Below, one piece after another: positions 53,164-61,176 of a stretch of DNA of 64,000 bases (positions are counted from its first letter, which is position 1; the number at the start of each line of letters is the position of its first letter). Source of the stretch: an uncultured Propionibacteriaceae bacterium (GTDB taxonomy: Bacteria; Actinomycetota; Actinomycetes; Propionibacteriales; Propionibacteriaceae); assembly GCA_937965785.1 (NCBI GenBank), contig CALCKT010000069.1, positions 62,001 through 126,000 of the forward strand, written 5' to 3'. Made by a program: the position numbers and the translations under genes. The notes below the pieces were generated by a model. That model saw nothing but the letters and a program-made list of their open reading frames with translations, had not been told where the DNA came from and did not search any database.

Positions 53164-53185
53164 GTCGTTCCCCGCTTCGGAGCCC

Positions 53186-53761
53186 CTAAATCTTCGTGCG
53201 GTGGAAGTTCAGGTAGGAACGCGACGGGGTGGGGCCCCGCTGACCCTGGTAGCGGGAGCCGTACTCCTTGGAGCCGTACGGGTGCTGGGCCTCCGAGGAG
53301 AGCCGGAAGAAACACAGCTGGCCGATCTTCATGCCCGGCCACAGTTTCACGGGCAGCGTGGCCATGTTCGACAGTTCCAGGGTCACGTGTCCGGAGAAAC
53401 CCGGGTCGATGAAACCAGCCGTGGAGTGGGTCAGCAGCCCCAGCCGACCCAGCGACGACTTGCCCTCCAGGCGTGCCGCCACCGTCGCGGGCAGGCTCAC
53501 CTGCTCCCACGTCGAACCGAGCACGAACTCACCCGGGTGCAGCACGAAGGCCTCCTCGTCGCCGACCTCGATCATCCGGGTCAGTTCGGGCTGTTCCTCG
53601 GCGGGGTCGATGTGCGGGTAGCGGTGGTTCTCGAACACCCGGAAGAACCGGTCGAGACGCACGTCGATGCTCGACGGCTGGAGCATCGCGGGATCCCACG
53701 GCTCCAAGGCGATCCGCCCCTCGGTCACCTCGGCCAGGATGTCTCGGTCGCTCAAAAGCAT
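53186..53761 (-). CDS. dcd: dCTP deaminase
   Basis: 191 residues. Deaminates dCTP on the way to dTTP. The motifs [32 protein letters not shown] and the C-terminal [13 protein letters not shown] are those of the Dcd family; actinobacterial members such as that of Mycobacterium tuberculosis also hydrolyse dUTP. A single housekeeping gene, converging on the PIG-L gene with only 22 bp between stops. Confidence 0.95.
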   Translation of the reverse strand: MLLSDRDILAEVTEGRIALEPWDPAMLQPSSIDVRLDRFFRVFENHRYPHIDPAEEQPELTRMIEVGDEEAFVLHPGEFVLGSTWEQVSLPATVAARLEGKSSLGRLGLLTHSTAGFIDPGFSGHVTLELSNMATLPVKLWPGMKIGQLCFFRLSSEAQHPYGSKEYGSRYQGQRGPTPSRSYLNFHRTKI

Positions 53762-53961
53762 GCACTGAGCCTAATGGTTACGGGGCCGGGGCCGGGGGAT
53801 GCCGACCAATGGCCAGCCCGGTGTCGTAGCTGGTTCGTTGCTCCTCTCAAGACACGTTCCGGCGCGGTTTTCACCATCCGCCGGGACAACCGGCGCGGCT
53901 ATCCTGCGACGCCTCATCCGCTGGCACCCCCTCGGGCAGGCCGCGGGATAACCTTGGATTC

Positions 53962-55140
53962 ATGTCCCCGGATACCATGTTTCGGCTGCACCGCCTCCGG
54001 CTCAAGAACTATCGCAGCATCAAGATCTGCAACCTGTCTCTGGGGCCTCTGACGTTGCTGGTCGGTCCGAACGGGTCCGGAAAGTCCAATGTGCTCGACG
54101 CCCTCAGGTTCACCAGCCAGGCGCTCGGCGAAAACTTGGACAATGCGCTCAGGGAACGCGGCGGCATCGCCGAGGTGCGGCGCCGTTCAACGGGGCATCC
54201 GACGCACTTCACCATTGCCATGACCTTCGTGATGGGCGCAGGACGGCAGGCAGGTGAGTACGAGTTCGAGATCGGGGCGGCAAAAGGCGGTGAATATCGC
54301 GTTTCCCGGGAGATGTGTCGCATTCGTTCCGGCGAATTCGGTTCGGAGGACCGGTTCTTCGAGACGCGCGCCGGGCAGCTGATGAGCAGTTCCGAGGAAC
54401 GACTGCCCAGGATCTTCCCGGACCGGCTTCTGCTGGTGGCGCTCTCCGGGCAGGAACCGTTCAGGCAGCTCTTCGACGGGCTCGCGTCCATGGGGGTGTT
54501 CAGCCCCGCCCCCGAGGCCATGCGGGTCGTCCAGAAACCCGACCCCGGAGACCTGCTCCGCCGGGACGCGTCGAACATCGCGTCGGTGATCGAACGGCTC
54601 AGACGCACCGATCTGCCCGCCAAGGCCAGGATCGAGGAGTACCTGTCCCACATCGTGCCCGGGGTGAAGGCGATTCAGCGCGTTGGTGTGGCCAACTGGG
54701 AAACCCTGGAGTTCCAGCAGGAGGTGCAGGGAGCCGCCAACCCTTGGTCCTTCCAGGCGTCCTCGATGAGCGATGGAACGTTGCGGGCCCTGGGGGTGTT
54801 GGTGGCGTTGTTCGCGGGAACGGGGGAGGTGATGAGCCCGGTCGGGATCGAGGAACCGGAATCCGCCCTGCACCCGGCGGCATCGGGTCTGCTTCTCGAC
54901 GCGATCCGCGACGCGAGCCAGCGAAGACAGATCCTTGTCACGAGCCACAGCCCCGACCTGCTCGATTCGCCGTCCATCACTGTCGATGAATTGCTAGCGG
55001 TGCGTTCGGTCTCGGGAACCACTGTCGTGGATCGGCCTGACGCGGCGGCGCAGGTAGCGCTGAAGGAATCCCTCTTCACCGCGGGTGAGCTTGTTCGTGC
55101 GGATCAGCTCCAGCCGGAAATCGGTGGCGTCGCATGGTGA
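53962..55140 (+). CDS. AAA-family ATPase (SMC/OLD-like), partner of DUF4276
   Basis: 392 residues. ABC/SMC-type ATPase with no membrane segment: Walker A GPNGSGKSN at 35-43, a short inserted helical region, signature-like SSMSDGTLRALGV, Walker B plus D-loop VGIEEPESALHPA, and the switch His in ILVTSHSPDLLD. The start LKNYRSIKICNLSLGPL is typical of AAA_21 and RecF/OLD-like proteins. I kept the ATG at 53962; an internal ATG at 53977 is also possible. It overlaps the next gene by 7 bp. Similar pairs of such an ATPase with a Toprim-like partner are found in anti-phage systems (OLD/Gabija, PARIS, AbiL); the role here is inferred from that. Confidence 0.85.
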   Translation: MSPDTMFRLHRLRLKNYRSIKICNLSLGPLTLLVGPNGSGKSNVLDALRFTSQALGENLDNALRERGGIAEVRRRSTGHPTHFTIAMTFVMGAGRQAGEYEFEIGAAKGGEYRVSREMCRIRSGEFGSEDRFFETRAGQLMSSSEERLPRIFPDRLLLVALSGQEPFRQLFDGLASMGVFSPAPEAMRVVQKPDPGDLLRRDASNIASVIERLRRTDLPAKARIEEYLSHIVPGVKAIQRVGVANWETLEFQQEVQGAANPWSFQASSMSDGTLRALGVLVALFAGTGEVMSPVGIEEPESALHPAASGLLLDAIRDASQRRQILVTSHSPDLLDSPSITVDELLAVRSVSGTTVVDRPDAAAQVALKESLFTAGELVRADQLQPEIGGVAW

Positions 55141-55703
55141 GAATTGCTTCCGTGGTGGAGGGCCACGGCGAGGTGGAGGCCCTCCCGGTGCTGATCCGCC
55201 GCATCTGTGAGGAGCAAGGTGAATACGGACACGAGGTCGGGAAACCTCACAGGATCCATCGACCAGAGATGCACACGCCGAAGGTTCTCGCGGCTGTTCG
55301 GATCCAGCGGGCGCGGGTGGGGGAGAGTGGAATCGTCGTTGTGCTGTACGACGCGGACGACGACGAGTGGGAGGCGGCAAGAAAGAGCACTCAGGAGCAG
55401 CTGGGGCAGGAACGAGCCGTCATCGCCGTCGCGGTGCGGGAATATGAGGCATGGTTCCTGGCGGCCCTTGAATCTCTCGGTGAAAGTCGGGCGATCAAAC
55501 AGGGTGCTCGCTTCGATGCCGATCCCGAGCAGCCCCGCAACGCTAAGAAACAGCTCGAACTGCACATGACCGAGTCATACCGGGAGACGCTGCACCAGCC
55601 GAAGTTTTCAGCACTCATGGATCTTGATCTGTTGCGTCGCAGGAGCCCCTCTTATGGCCGTTTTGAGGACGACTTGGCCGCGGCATTGAAATTGAGTCGG
55701 TGA
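55134..55703 (+). CDS. DUF4276 family protein (Toprim-like effector candidate)
   Basis: 189 residues. The first strand and helix carry VVEGHGEVEALPVLI with Glu9 and Glu13, and a second acidic cluster YDADDDEW holds Asp73-Asp77, in the order and spacing of Toprim nuclease domains; REYEAWFLAALESL follows, a hallmark of DUF4276. It overlaps the ATPase gene by 7 bp, so the two are made together. Nuclease activity is inferred from the acidic residues, not shown. Confidence 0.82.
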   Translation: MVRIASVVEGHGEVEALPVLIRRICEEQGEYGHEVGKPHRIHRPEMHTPKVLAAVRIQRARVGESGIVVVLYDADDDEWEAARKSTQEQLGQERAVIAVAVREYEAWFLAALESLGESRAIKQGARFDADPEQPRNAKKQLELHMTESYRETLHQPKFSALMDLDLLRRRSPSYGRFEDDLAAALKLSR

Positions 55704-55722
55704 AGGGGTCTACCCTCTTCGC

Positions 55723-57606
55723 ATGAGACCTCTGGACGGACTTGGCGTGAGCCGTGGTGAGGGGGCCATGTTGAGTCCCCTCGCCCGCGACCACTCGGTG
55801 CTGCATCACCATTTCTCCCGCGGTACGGCACGCCGGGTGCTTGCGCAGGCGAGACCGTTCAAGGGGTGGTTCGTCGTCTTCGCGGTCGCTGTGCTGGGAG
55901 GCAGCGCCACCACCGTGCTCCCGATGCTGCTGTTCCAACGCATCATCGACGACGGGGTGCTTGCGGGAAACGCGGATCTCGTCGTGCAGTTGGCGTTGGT
56001 GGTCGCCGGGTTGGCGCTGGTCGGCATGGGGCTGGGGCTGCTGGAACGCTGGTGCTCGGCGCGGATCGGGGAGGGCCTGACCCACCGGCTGCGATGTCAG
56101 CTGTTCGACCGTGTCAACAGCATGCCGCTGGCCTTTTTCACCCGCTCCAGCACGGGCAGGCTCGTCTCCCGCATCGTCGGGGACGTCTCGGGTGCGCAGC
56201 AGGCGTTCACGTCGACGTTCTCGCAGGCCCTCAGCAACGCCGCCACCCTGCTGCTCGTCCTGGGTTCGATGCTGTTGCTGTCGTGGCAGCTGACCCTGGC
56301 GGCCCTGGTGCTGCTGCCCGTGTTCCTGGTGCCCGCAAAACTGGTGGCGCGGCGCACGGCCCGCCTGGCGCGCCTGAGGATGGACCATCAGGCGCAGCTG
56401 ACCGAGACCATGACCGAGCGTTTCACCGTCTCCGGTGCGATGCTGGTGAAACTGTTCGGAAACCCGCGCAGTGAGTCCCGGATGTTCGATGCCCAGGCCG
56501 GGCAGCTGGCCCGCGACGGGGTGCAGATGGCGATGATGGTGCGCATCTTCCTGTCCGCCCTGACCCTGGCGGGGGCGTTGGCCACCGCCGTGTTCTACGG
56601 CGTGGGTGGCAACGCGGTCATCGAGGGGCGGCTCAGCCTCGGTACCCTGACCGCCATGGTGGCGCTCCTGGCGCGTCTCTACGGGCCCTTGACGCAGCTG
56701 AGCAACCTGCGGATCGACCTGATGACCGCCATGGTCAGTTTCGAACGGGTCTTCGAGGTGCTGGACCTCAAACCCTCCATCTACGACGCCCACGACTCGA
56801 TCAACGTACCGGGTCCGCCGAGCATCGAGTTCGACAAGGTGTGGTTCACCTACCCCACGGCCTCGGAGGTGTCGTTGTCATCCCTCACCTCGGAGGCCGA
56901 AAGGGAACAGAAACGCGGCGACAAGGTGCTGAGTGAGATCAGTTTCTATGTCGAACCCGGGCAGACGGTGGCGCTGGTCGGGCCGTCCGGGGCGGGCAAG
57001 ACCACCATCACCCACCTGGTGGCGCGCCTCTACGAGGTCGATCACGGGGCGGTGCGTGTCGGTGGTGCCGACGTGCGGGGGTTGAAGCAGGCGAGCCTGC
57101 GCAACACCGTCGGATACGTCACCCAGGACGCGCACCTGTTCCACGACACCATCCGCGTCAACCTCCAGTACGCCCTGCCGGAAGCCGAGGAGCAGCAGCT
57201 GTGGGAGGCCCTCGAGGGGGCACAGCTGGCCGACCTGGTGCGCGGCCTCCCCGATGGCCTCGAAACCGTGGTGGGGGAGCGGGGCTACCGGCTCAGCGGC
57301 GGGGAGCGGCAGCGACTGGCGATCGCCCGGCTGCTGCTGAAGTCGCCGCCCGTGATCATCCTCGACGAGGCCACCGCGCACCTCGACTCCACCTCTGAAC
57401 GCCTCGTCCAGCAGGCCTTGGATGTCGCGCGGCAGGGCCGCACCGCGATCGTGGTCGCCCACCGGTTGTCGACGGTGCGTTCCGCGGACCTGATCCTGGT
57501 GCTCGAGAACGGCCGGATCACCGAACGCGGCACCCACGACGAACTCCTGGCCGCCGACGGTGCTTACGCCAGGCTGTACCATCACCAGTTCGACGCCTCC
57601 GGCTAG
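55723..57606 (+). CDS. ABC exporter, fused membrane and ATPase domains
   Basis: About 627 residues. Six membrane segments lie in the first 320 residues; the ATPase domain has Walker A GPSGAGKTT, signature LSGGERQRLAIARLL, Walker B VIILDEATAHLD and a switch His in VVAHRLS. Half-size exporter of the multidrug/lipid type, working as a dimer. A 20-residue charged insertion (TSEAEREQKRGDK) precedes the Walker A strand. It follows the DUF4276 gene by 19 bp, on the same strand; whether it belongs to the defence pair is unclear. Confidence 0.92.
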   Translation: MRPLDGLGVSRGEGAMLSPLARDHSVLHHHFSRGTARRVLAQARPFKGWFVVFAVAVLGGSATTVLPMLLFQRIIDDGVLAGNADLVVQLALVVAGLALVGMGLGLLERWCSARIGEGLTHRLRCQLFDRVNSMPLAFFTRSSTGRLVSRIVGDVSGAQQAFTSTFSQALSNAATLLLVLGSMLLLSWQLTLAALVLLPVFLVPAKLVARRTARLARLRMDHQAQLTETMTERFTVSGAMLVKLFGNPRSESRMFDAQAGQLARDGVQMAMMVRIFLSALTLAGALATAVFYGVGGNAVIEGRLSLGTLTAMVALLARLYGPLTQLSNLRIDLMTAMVSFERVFEVLDLKPSIYDAHDSINVPGPPSIEFDKVWFTYPTASEVSLSSLTSEAEREQKRGDKVLSEISFYVEPGQTVALVGPSGAGKTTITHLVARLYEVDHGAVRVGGADVRGLKQASLRNTVGYVTQDAHLFHDTIRVNLQYALPEAEEQQLWEALEGAQLADLVRGLPDGLETVVGERGYRLSGGERQRLAIARLLLKSPPVIILDEATAHLDSTSERLVQQALDVARQGRTAIVVAHRLSTVRSADLILVLENGRITERGTHDELLAADGAYARLYHHQFDASG

Positions 57607-57619
57607 GGTTTCAGCGTCA

Positions 57620-58126
57620 TCACACCCGGTGGGTGCTCCCGGTCAGCTCGTGGAGCACCTCCACGTGGCCGTCATCGCCGGTTTCCTCCCCGGCCGGGCG
57701 GAACCCCACCTTGGCCAGCACCCGCAGGCTCGCGGCGTTGCCGGCTCGGACCCGCGTCGAGACCACGTCCAGGCCGAGGCCGTCGAACGCCCACCCGCAC
57801 ACGAGCCGGAGTGCGCGGGTCGCGATCCCACGTCCCCGATGGGCCGGGTGCACGAAATAGGAAACGTTCCAGCGGCCATCGTGGAGTTTCAGGTCGATTC
57901 CTCCCGCGAACCCGGCCGGGACGCGGATCGCCCAAGTGAAGGAATCGGGTTCCGCGTCGTTCGCGACCCGTTCCAGATGGGCCCGGCAGCGTTCCAGACC
58001 CGGCCGGCACGGCCACCCGAACCAGCGGGCGCACTCGTCGTCCTGCGCATCCGACCAGTCGTCGGCGTCACCCACGTCCGGTGCCTCGAGCACGAGGTCG
58101 TCCGCGACCAGCCGGGGAGTTCTCAT
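57620..58126 (-). CDS. GNAT family N-acetyltransferase
   Basis: 168 residues, RimJ/RimL-like. The acetyl-CoA-binding motif is HPAHRGRGIATRAL (about 94-107), followed by STRVRAGNAASLRVLAKVGF, typical of enzymes that acetylate protein N-termini or small amines. Converges on the ABC exporter with 13 bp between stops. Substrate unknown. Confidence 0.9.
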   Translation of the reverse strand: MRTPRLVADDLVLEAPDVGDADDWSDAQDDECARWFGWPCRPGLERCRAHLERVANDAEPDSFTWAIRVPAGFAGGIDLKLHDGRWNVSYFVHPAHRGRGIATRALRLVCGWAFDGLGLDVVSTRVRAGNAASLRVLAKVGFRPAGEETGDDGHVEVLHELTGSTHRV

Positions 58127-58161
58127 GGCGCCCAGCCTAGAACCCGATGCGTGTCATTGGG

Positions 58162-58233
58162 GTGCTGCACGTTTCCTGGGCGGTGACGAAAAACAGGTTC
58201 AATCGAACACGTGGGACATGAGTTTGTGTCGTG
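58162..58233 (+). repeat. 72-bp dispersed repeat, copy 2
   Basis: Matches 23553-23624 at about 60 of 72 positions. It runs directly into the 80-bp inverted-repeat element at 58231, and a weaker trace of its gacggtgacaaaaact core lies just before the element at 63016, so it may be a flanking part of a larger repeat unit. Confidence 0.7.
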
Positions 58234-58312
58234 AGACTTGTGAACGGCCATTGCCAGGTGGGTTCTGGCTGGGGTTTTGCTGGTCGATACGCCGCCTGTG
58301 AACAAGTCTCAC
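58231..58312 (-). repeat. About 80-bp element with terminal inverted repeats
   Basis: Both ends read GTGAGACTTGT inward. Read on the minus strand the interior begins TTCACAGGCGGCGTATCG, matching the element at 63016 (TTCACAGGCGGTGTGTCG). The right end stops at the base where a truncated CRISPR repeat begins. Confidence 0.75.
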
Positions 58313-59989
58313 GGTGCTTCCAGACCCAAGCACCTTATACCCCCTATTCTAACTGGATATTGTTTCAATCCGTTTTAAGGTTCGCGGTGCTTCCAGACAG
58401 ATGGCAATGAAGTAGAATGCCAAGACGGTCAGGAGTTTCAATCCGCTTTAAGGTTCGCGGTGCTTCCAAACACGGACCTAAATTGACGTACGTTCTCGAC
58501 AAGGACTTGTTTCAATCCGCTTTAAGGTTCGCGGTGCTTCCAGACATCTGGTTATGTACGAAACACGGAGACACGACTCGGGGTTTCAATCCGCTTTAAG
58601 GTTCGCGGTGCTTCCAGACTCGCCTACTCCGACTCCAGGGCGAGAAGACGCTGGGGTTTCAATCCGCTTTAAGGTTCGCGGTGCTTCCAGACACGTCTGG
58701 AATGGCTCGAGTTGGATACTCCACCGGGTTTCAATCCGCTTTAAGGTTCGCGGTGCTTCCAGACCCGTAGTTTGAAAGGAGGCCCCACATGAAGGGGCTG
58801 TTTCAATCCGCTTTAAGGTTCGCGGTGCTTCCAGACATTAACAAAGTTACCCACTAGAAGAAAGCCCCCAGTAGTTTCAATCCGCTTTAAGGTTCGCGGT
58901 GCTTCCAGACAAGGAAGGAGGCCATCATGGCCAAGAAGAGCGCTTTTGTTTCAATCCGCTTTAAGGTTCGCGGTGCTTCCAGACTCGGAAGTGGAAAAGA
59001 GGCTGAGGCCTCGGTCTCGTTTCAATCCGCTTTAAGGTTCGCGGTGCTTCCAGACCTAATAGGCTTGGTGGCGTCCTTCGTGGACGTTTCAATCCGCTTT
59101 AAGGTTCGCGGTGCTTCCAGACTGGATGTTCTGGGACCTATGGAGACTCTGACCTCTGTTTCAATCCGCTTTAAGGTTCGCGGTGCTTCCAGACGAGTAC
59201 TGCACTTCCCTCAAGCGCAACTTCATTTTGCGGTTTCAATCCGCTTTAAGGTTCGCGGTGCTTCCAGACATGCAGTATTTCCTGGCCTGGGCCAAGAACA
59301 ACCGGTTTCAATCCGCTTTAAGGTTCGCGGTGCTTCCAGACCTGCCGTGCAACTGGGCCAGGTAGACGAGCTGGGTTTCAATCCGCTTTAAGGTTCGCGG
59401 TGCTTCCAGACCACTTGGTAATAAGTTTACCAGGTGTGGCCTCTGTGACGTTTCAATCCGCTTTAAGGTTCGCGGTGCTTCCAGACGACGCCAATAAGGC
59501 TGGCACCACCGAGTGCAGGTTTCAATCCGCTTTAAGGTTCGCGGTGCTTCCAGACAGGAATGAACATAAGATTCAATGCAAACGAATCTGTTTCAATCCG
59601 CTTTAAGGTTCGCGGTGCTTCCAGACTCGACGTCGCTCGAAAGGTGGCAATACCTTCTCGCGTTTCAATCCGCTTTAAGGTTCGCGGTGCTTCCAGACAG
59701 CTCACTGGTTGGCACATTAACAAGTTGTCCACTATGTTTCAATCCGCTTTAAGGTTCGCGGTGCTTCCAGACAAGATTCTCGGCGGCGTACGACCCGGAA
59801 GAGGTGTTTCAATCCGCTTTAAGGTTCGCGGTGCTTCCAGACAAAGGAAGTCCACCTCGCCTCCCTGGTTGAGGCACAGGTTTCAATCCGCTTTAAGGTT
59901 CGCGGTGCTTCCAGACTTCTGCGTAAGGGCTTTGGCGGAGATCCGCTAGAGTGTTTCAATCCGCTTTAAGGTTCGCGGTGCTTCCAGAC
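58312..59989 (-). CRISPR. CRISPR array, 23 full 37-bp repeats, no cas genes in window
   Basis: Full repeats start at 58362, 58435, 58509, 58583, 58656, 58728, 58800, 58874, 58948, 59019, 59086, 59158, 59233, 59305, 59375, 59450, 59519, 59590, 59662, 59736, 59806, 59880 and 59953. Spacers are 30-38 bp. The plus strand of the repeat begins GTTTCAATCCGC and ends GTGCTTCCAGAC. The first repeat has C to T at position 12, the second G to A at position 35; a 14-base repeat remnant sits at 58312-58325, followed by a 36-bp spacer. Degeneration on the left places the leader on the right, so transcription is on the minus strand and the repeat ends GGATTGAAAC there, giving the ATTGAAAC tag known from several type I and type III systems. 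No Cas protein is encoded between 53 and 64 kb. Confidence 0.98.
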
Positions 59990-60110
59990 CCTACCCCATG
60001 ACACGCCGTCCTGACAAGCCCCGTTGCAGCGGTTTTACACACCACCCCTCCTCACCCCCTCCAACCAGAGGACAGAACCTGTCCTCAAAGGGGTAAAACC
60101 CCTAGTCAAG
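59990..60110 (-). promoter_or_regulatory. Probable CRISPR leader with two hairpins
   Basis: Directly beyond the least degenerate end of the array. It holds the hairpins GAGGACAG-AAC-CTGTCCTC (60068-60086) and AGGGGT-AAA-ACCCCT (60089-60103). A minus-strand TTGACT lies at about 60104-60109 and could be a -35 element. The assignment rests on the array's polarity. Confidence 0.5.
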
Positions 60111-61176
60111 TGCCATACACACCTGAAGCCATTTTTGGTCGTTCTCCAACACCCCTGTCCGGGGGTGTCTCCAAAACACCCGCAGGCAGCCGGGAGCGCC
60201 GGCTGCCTCCAACCCTACCCCCACGCCATCCCATCCCGTGACGGGCCCGTGACTCAGGGATCGGCAAACTCGGTGGCTTGGGTGGTTTGACGGGGGCGCG
60301 GGCCCTGCAGGGGGCGATGAGCGGTGCTTGATCAACCCTTCACCCCGGGGAGTCCGCGTCGATGTCAGCTACCCGCCACCACCGCTGCCCTGTCACGCCA
60401 GCCTGTGGCCTGTGTCCTCCAGAACGTGACTGATCCTCGTCACCGGCGGGGTGTGCGTCACGCTCTGCCCCGCGGTCTTGTCCCTGGCGGTGGTGGGGGG
60501 TGTCGGCCGGCAGTTTGATGGCGTAAGGGGCGCGCCGCCGATCTGATTCCCCGCGATCTGGCCGGTCTGGGTCTGGAGAAGGGGCAGACGTTGCCATCGG
60601 CAGTCCGTCGGTCTCATCCGCATCTTCCACGACCCCGGCACATCCATCGCCTCAACCACCAGAGCCTTGGCCAGATGCCCAAAACGAGCCATCAAACTAT
60701 TCACCCAAACCCCCACCTAACCGACTTTGCCGCCCCATGGCCCGCGACTCCCTTCGCAAGGCGCCAGTCATCCCGTCTGATTTCCCATAGGCATCGGCGG
60801 GTTTAGCAGGAACTCTCCTCGGCGCGGGCAACTGGAGGTTTATCCACAGGCGGCACGTCGGTTAGCGAAACCCTTGGCCGAAGCACACTTGAGAACGGAT
60901 GTGAATAAGTTTCCTCGTCAACCAGAAAATTCTACCGTGCCGGAAGAAAAGCGATCGAGGATGTGGTTTCATGGATTGAAGCCTGCTACAATCAAACCGG
61001 TTTTCATTTCGGTGGTTGGGTGTTGCGCCCCAAGTGAAGTCCATCAAGACAAGAGAGGCAAACTGATGCGGCGGTTTAAACCATGATCCAAGATTTTGCC
61101 ACCATCCGAAAAACTTATAGCAGTCCAACCGAAACCAAGGCCTCCGCGCCGTGCGCACTGGGAAGATCGGAGATGA
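60111..61176. other. Long intergenic region between CRISPR leader and ABC exporter
   Basis: About 1.07 kb with no convincing gene. A 107-residue minus-strand frame (60393-60716) and a 41-residue plus-strand frame (60961-61086) have no good ribosome sites or known motifs. The stretch holds the 80-bp element at 60834-60913. From 60914 on, base composition is clearly more A+T-rich, which continues into the exporter gene. No cas gene, tRNA or transposase was recognised. Confidence 0.55.
60834..60913. repeat. About 80-bp element with terminal inverted repeats
   Basis: Starts GGAGGTTTATCCACAGG and ends GATGTGAATAAGTTTC. It has the same length as the element at 63016 and agrees with it at roughly 55-60 of 80 positions, mostly differing by transitions; GCGAAACCCTTG in the middle is nearly the same in both (GTGAAACCCTTG). 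Confidence 0.75.

Noticed and set aside
60393..60716. 107-residue minus-strand frame in the CRISPR leader region
   Set aside because: No ribosome site, no known motif and odd composition in its second half; possibly a decayed fragment of a gene but not supportable as one.
60961..61086. 41-residue Cys-Cys peptide before the ABC exporter as a RiPP precursor
   Set aside because: No ribosome site at proper spacing and no modification enzymes nearby; only its position favours it.
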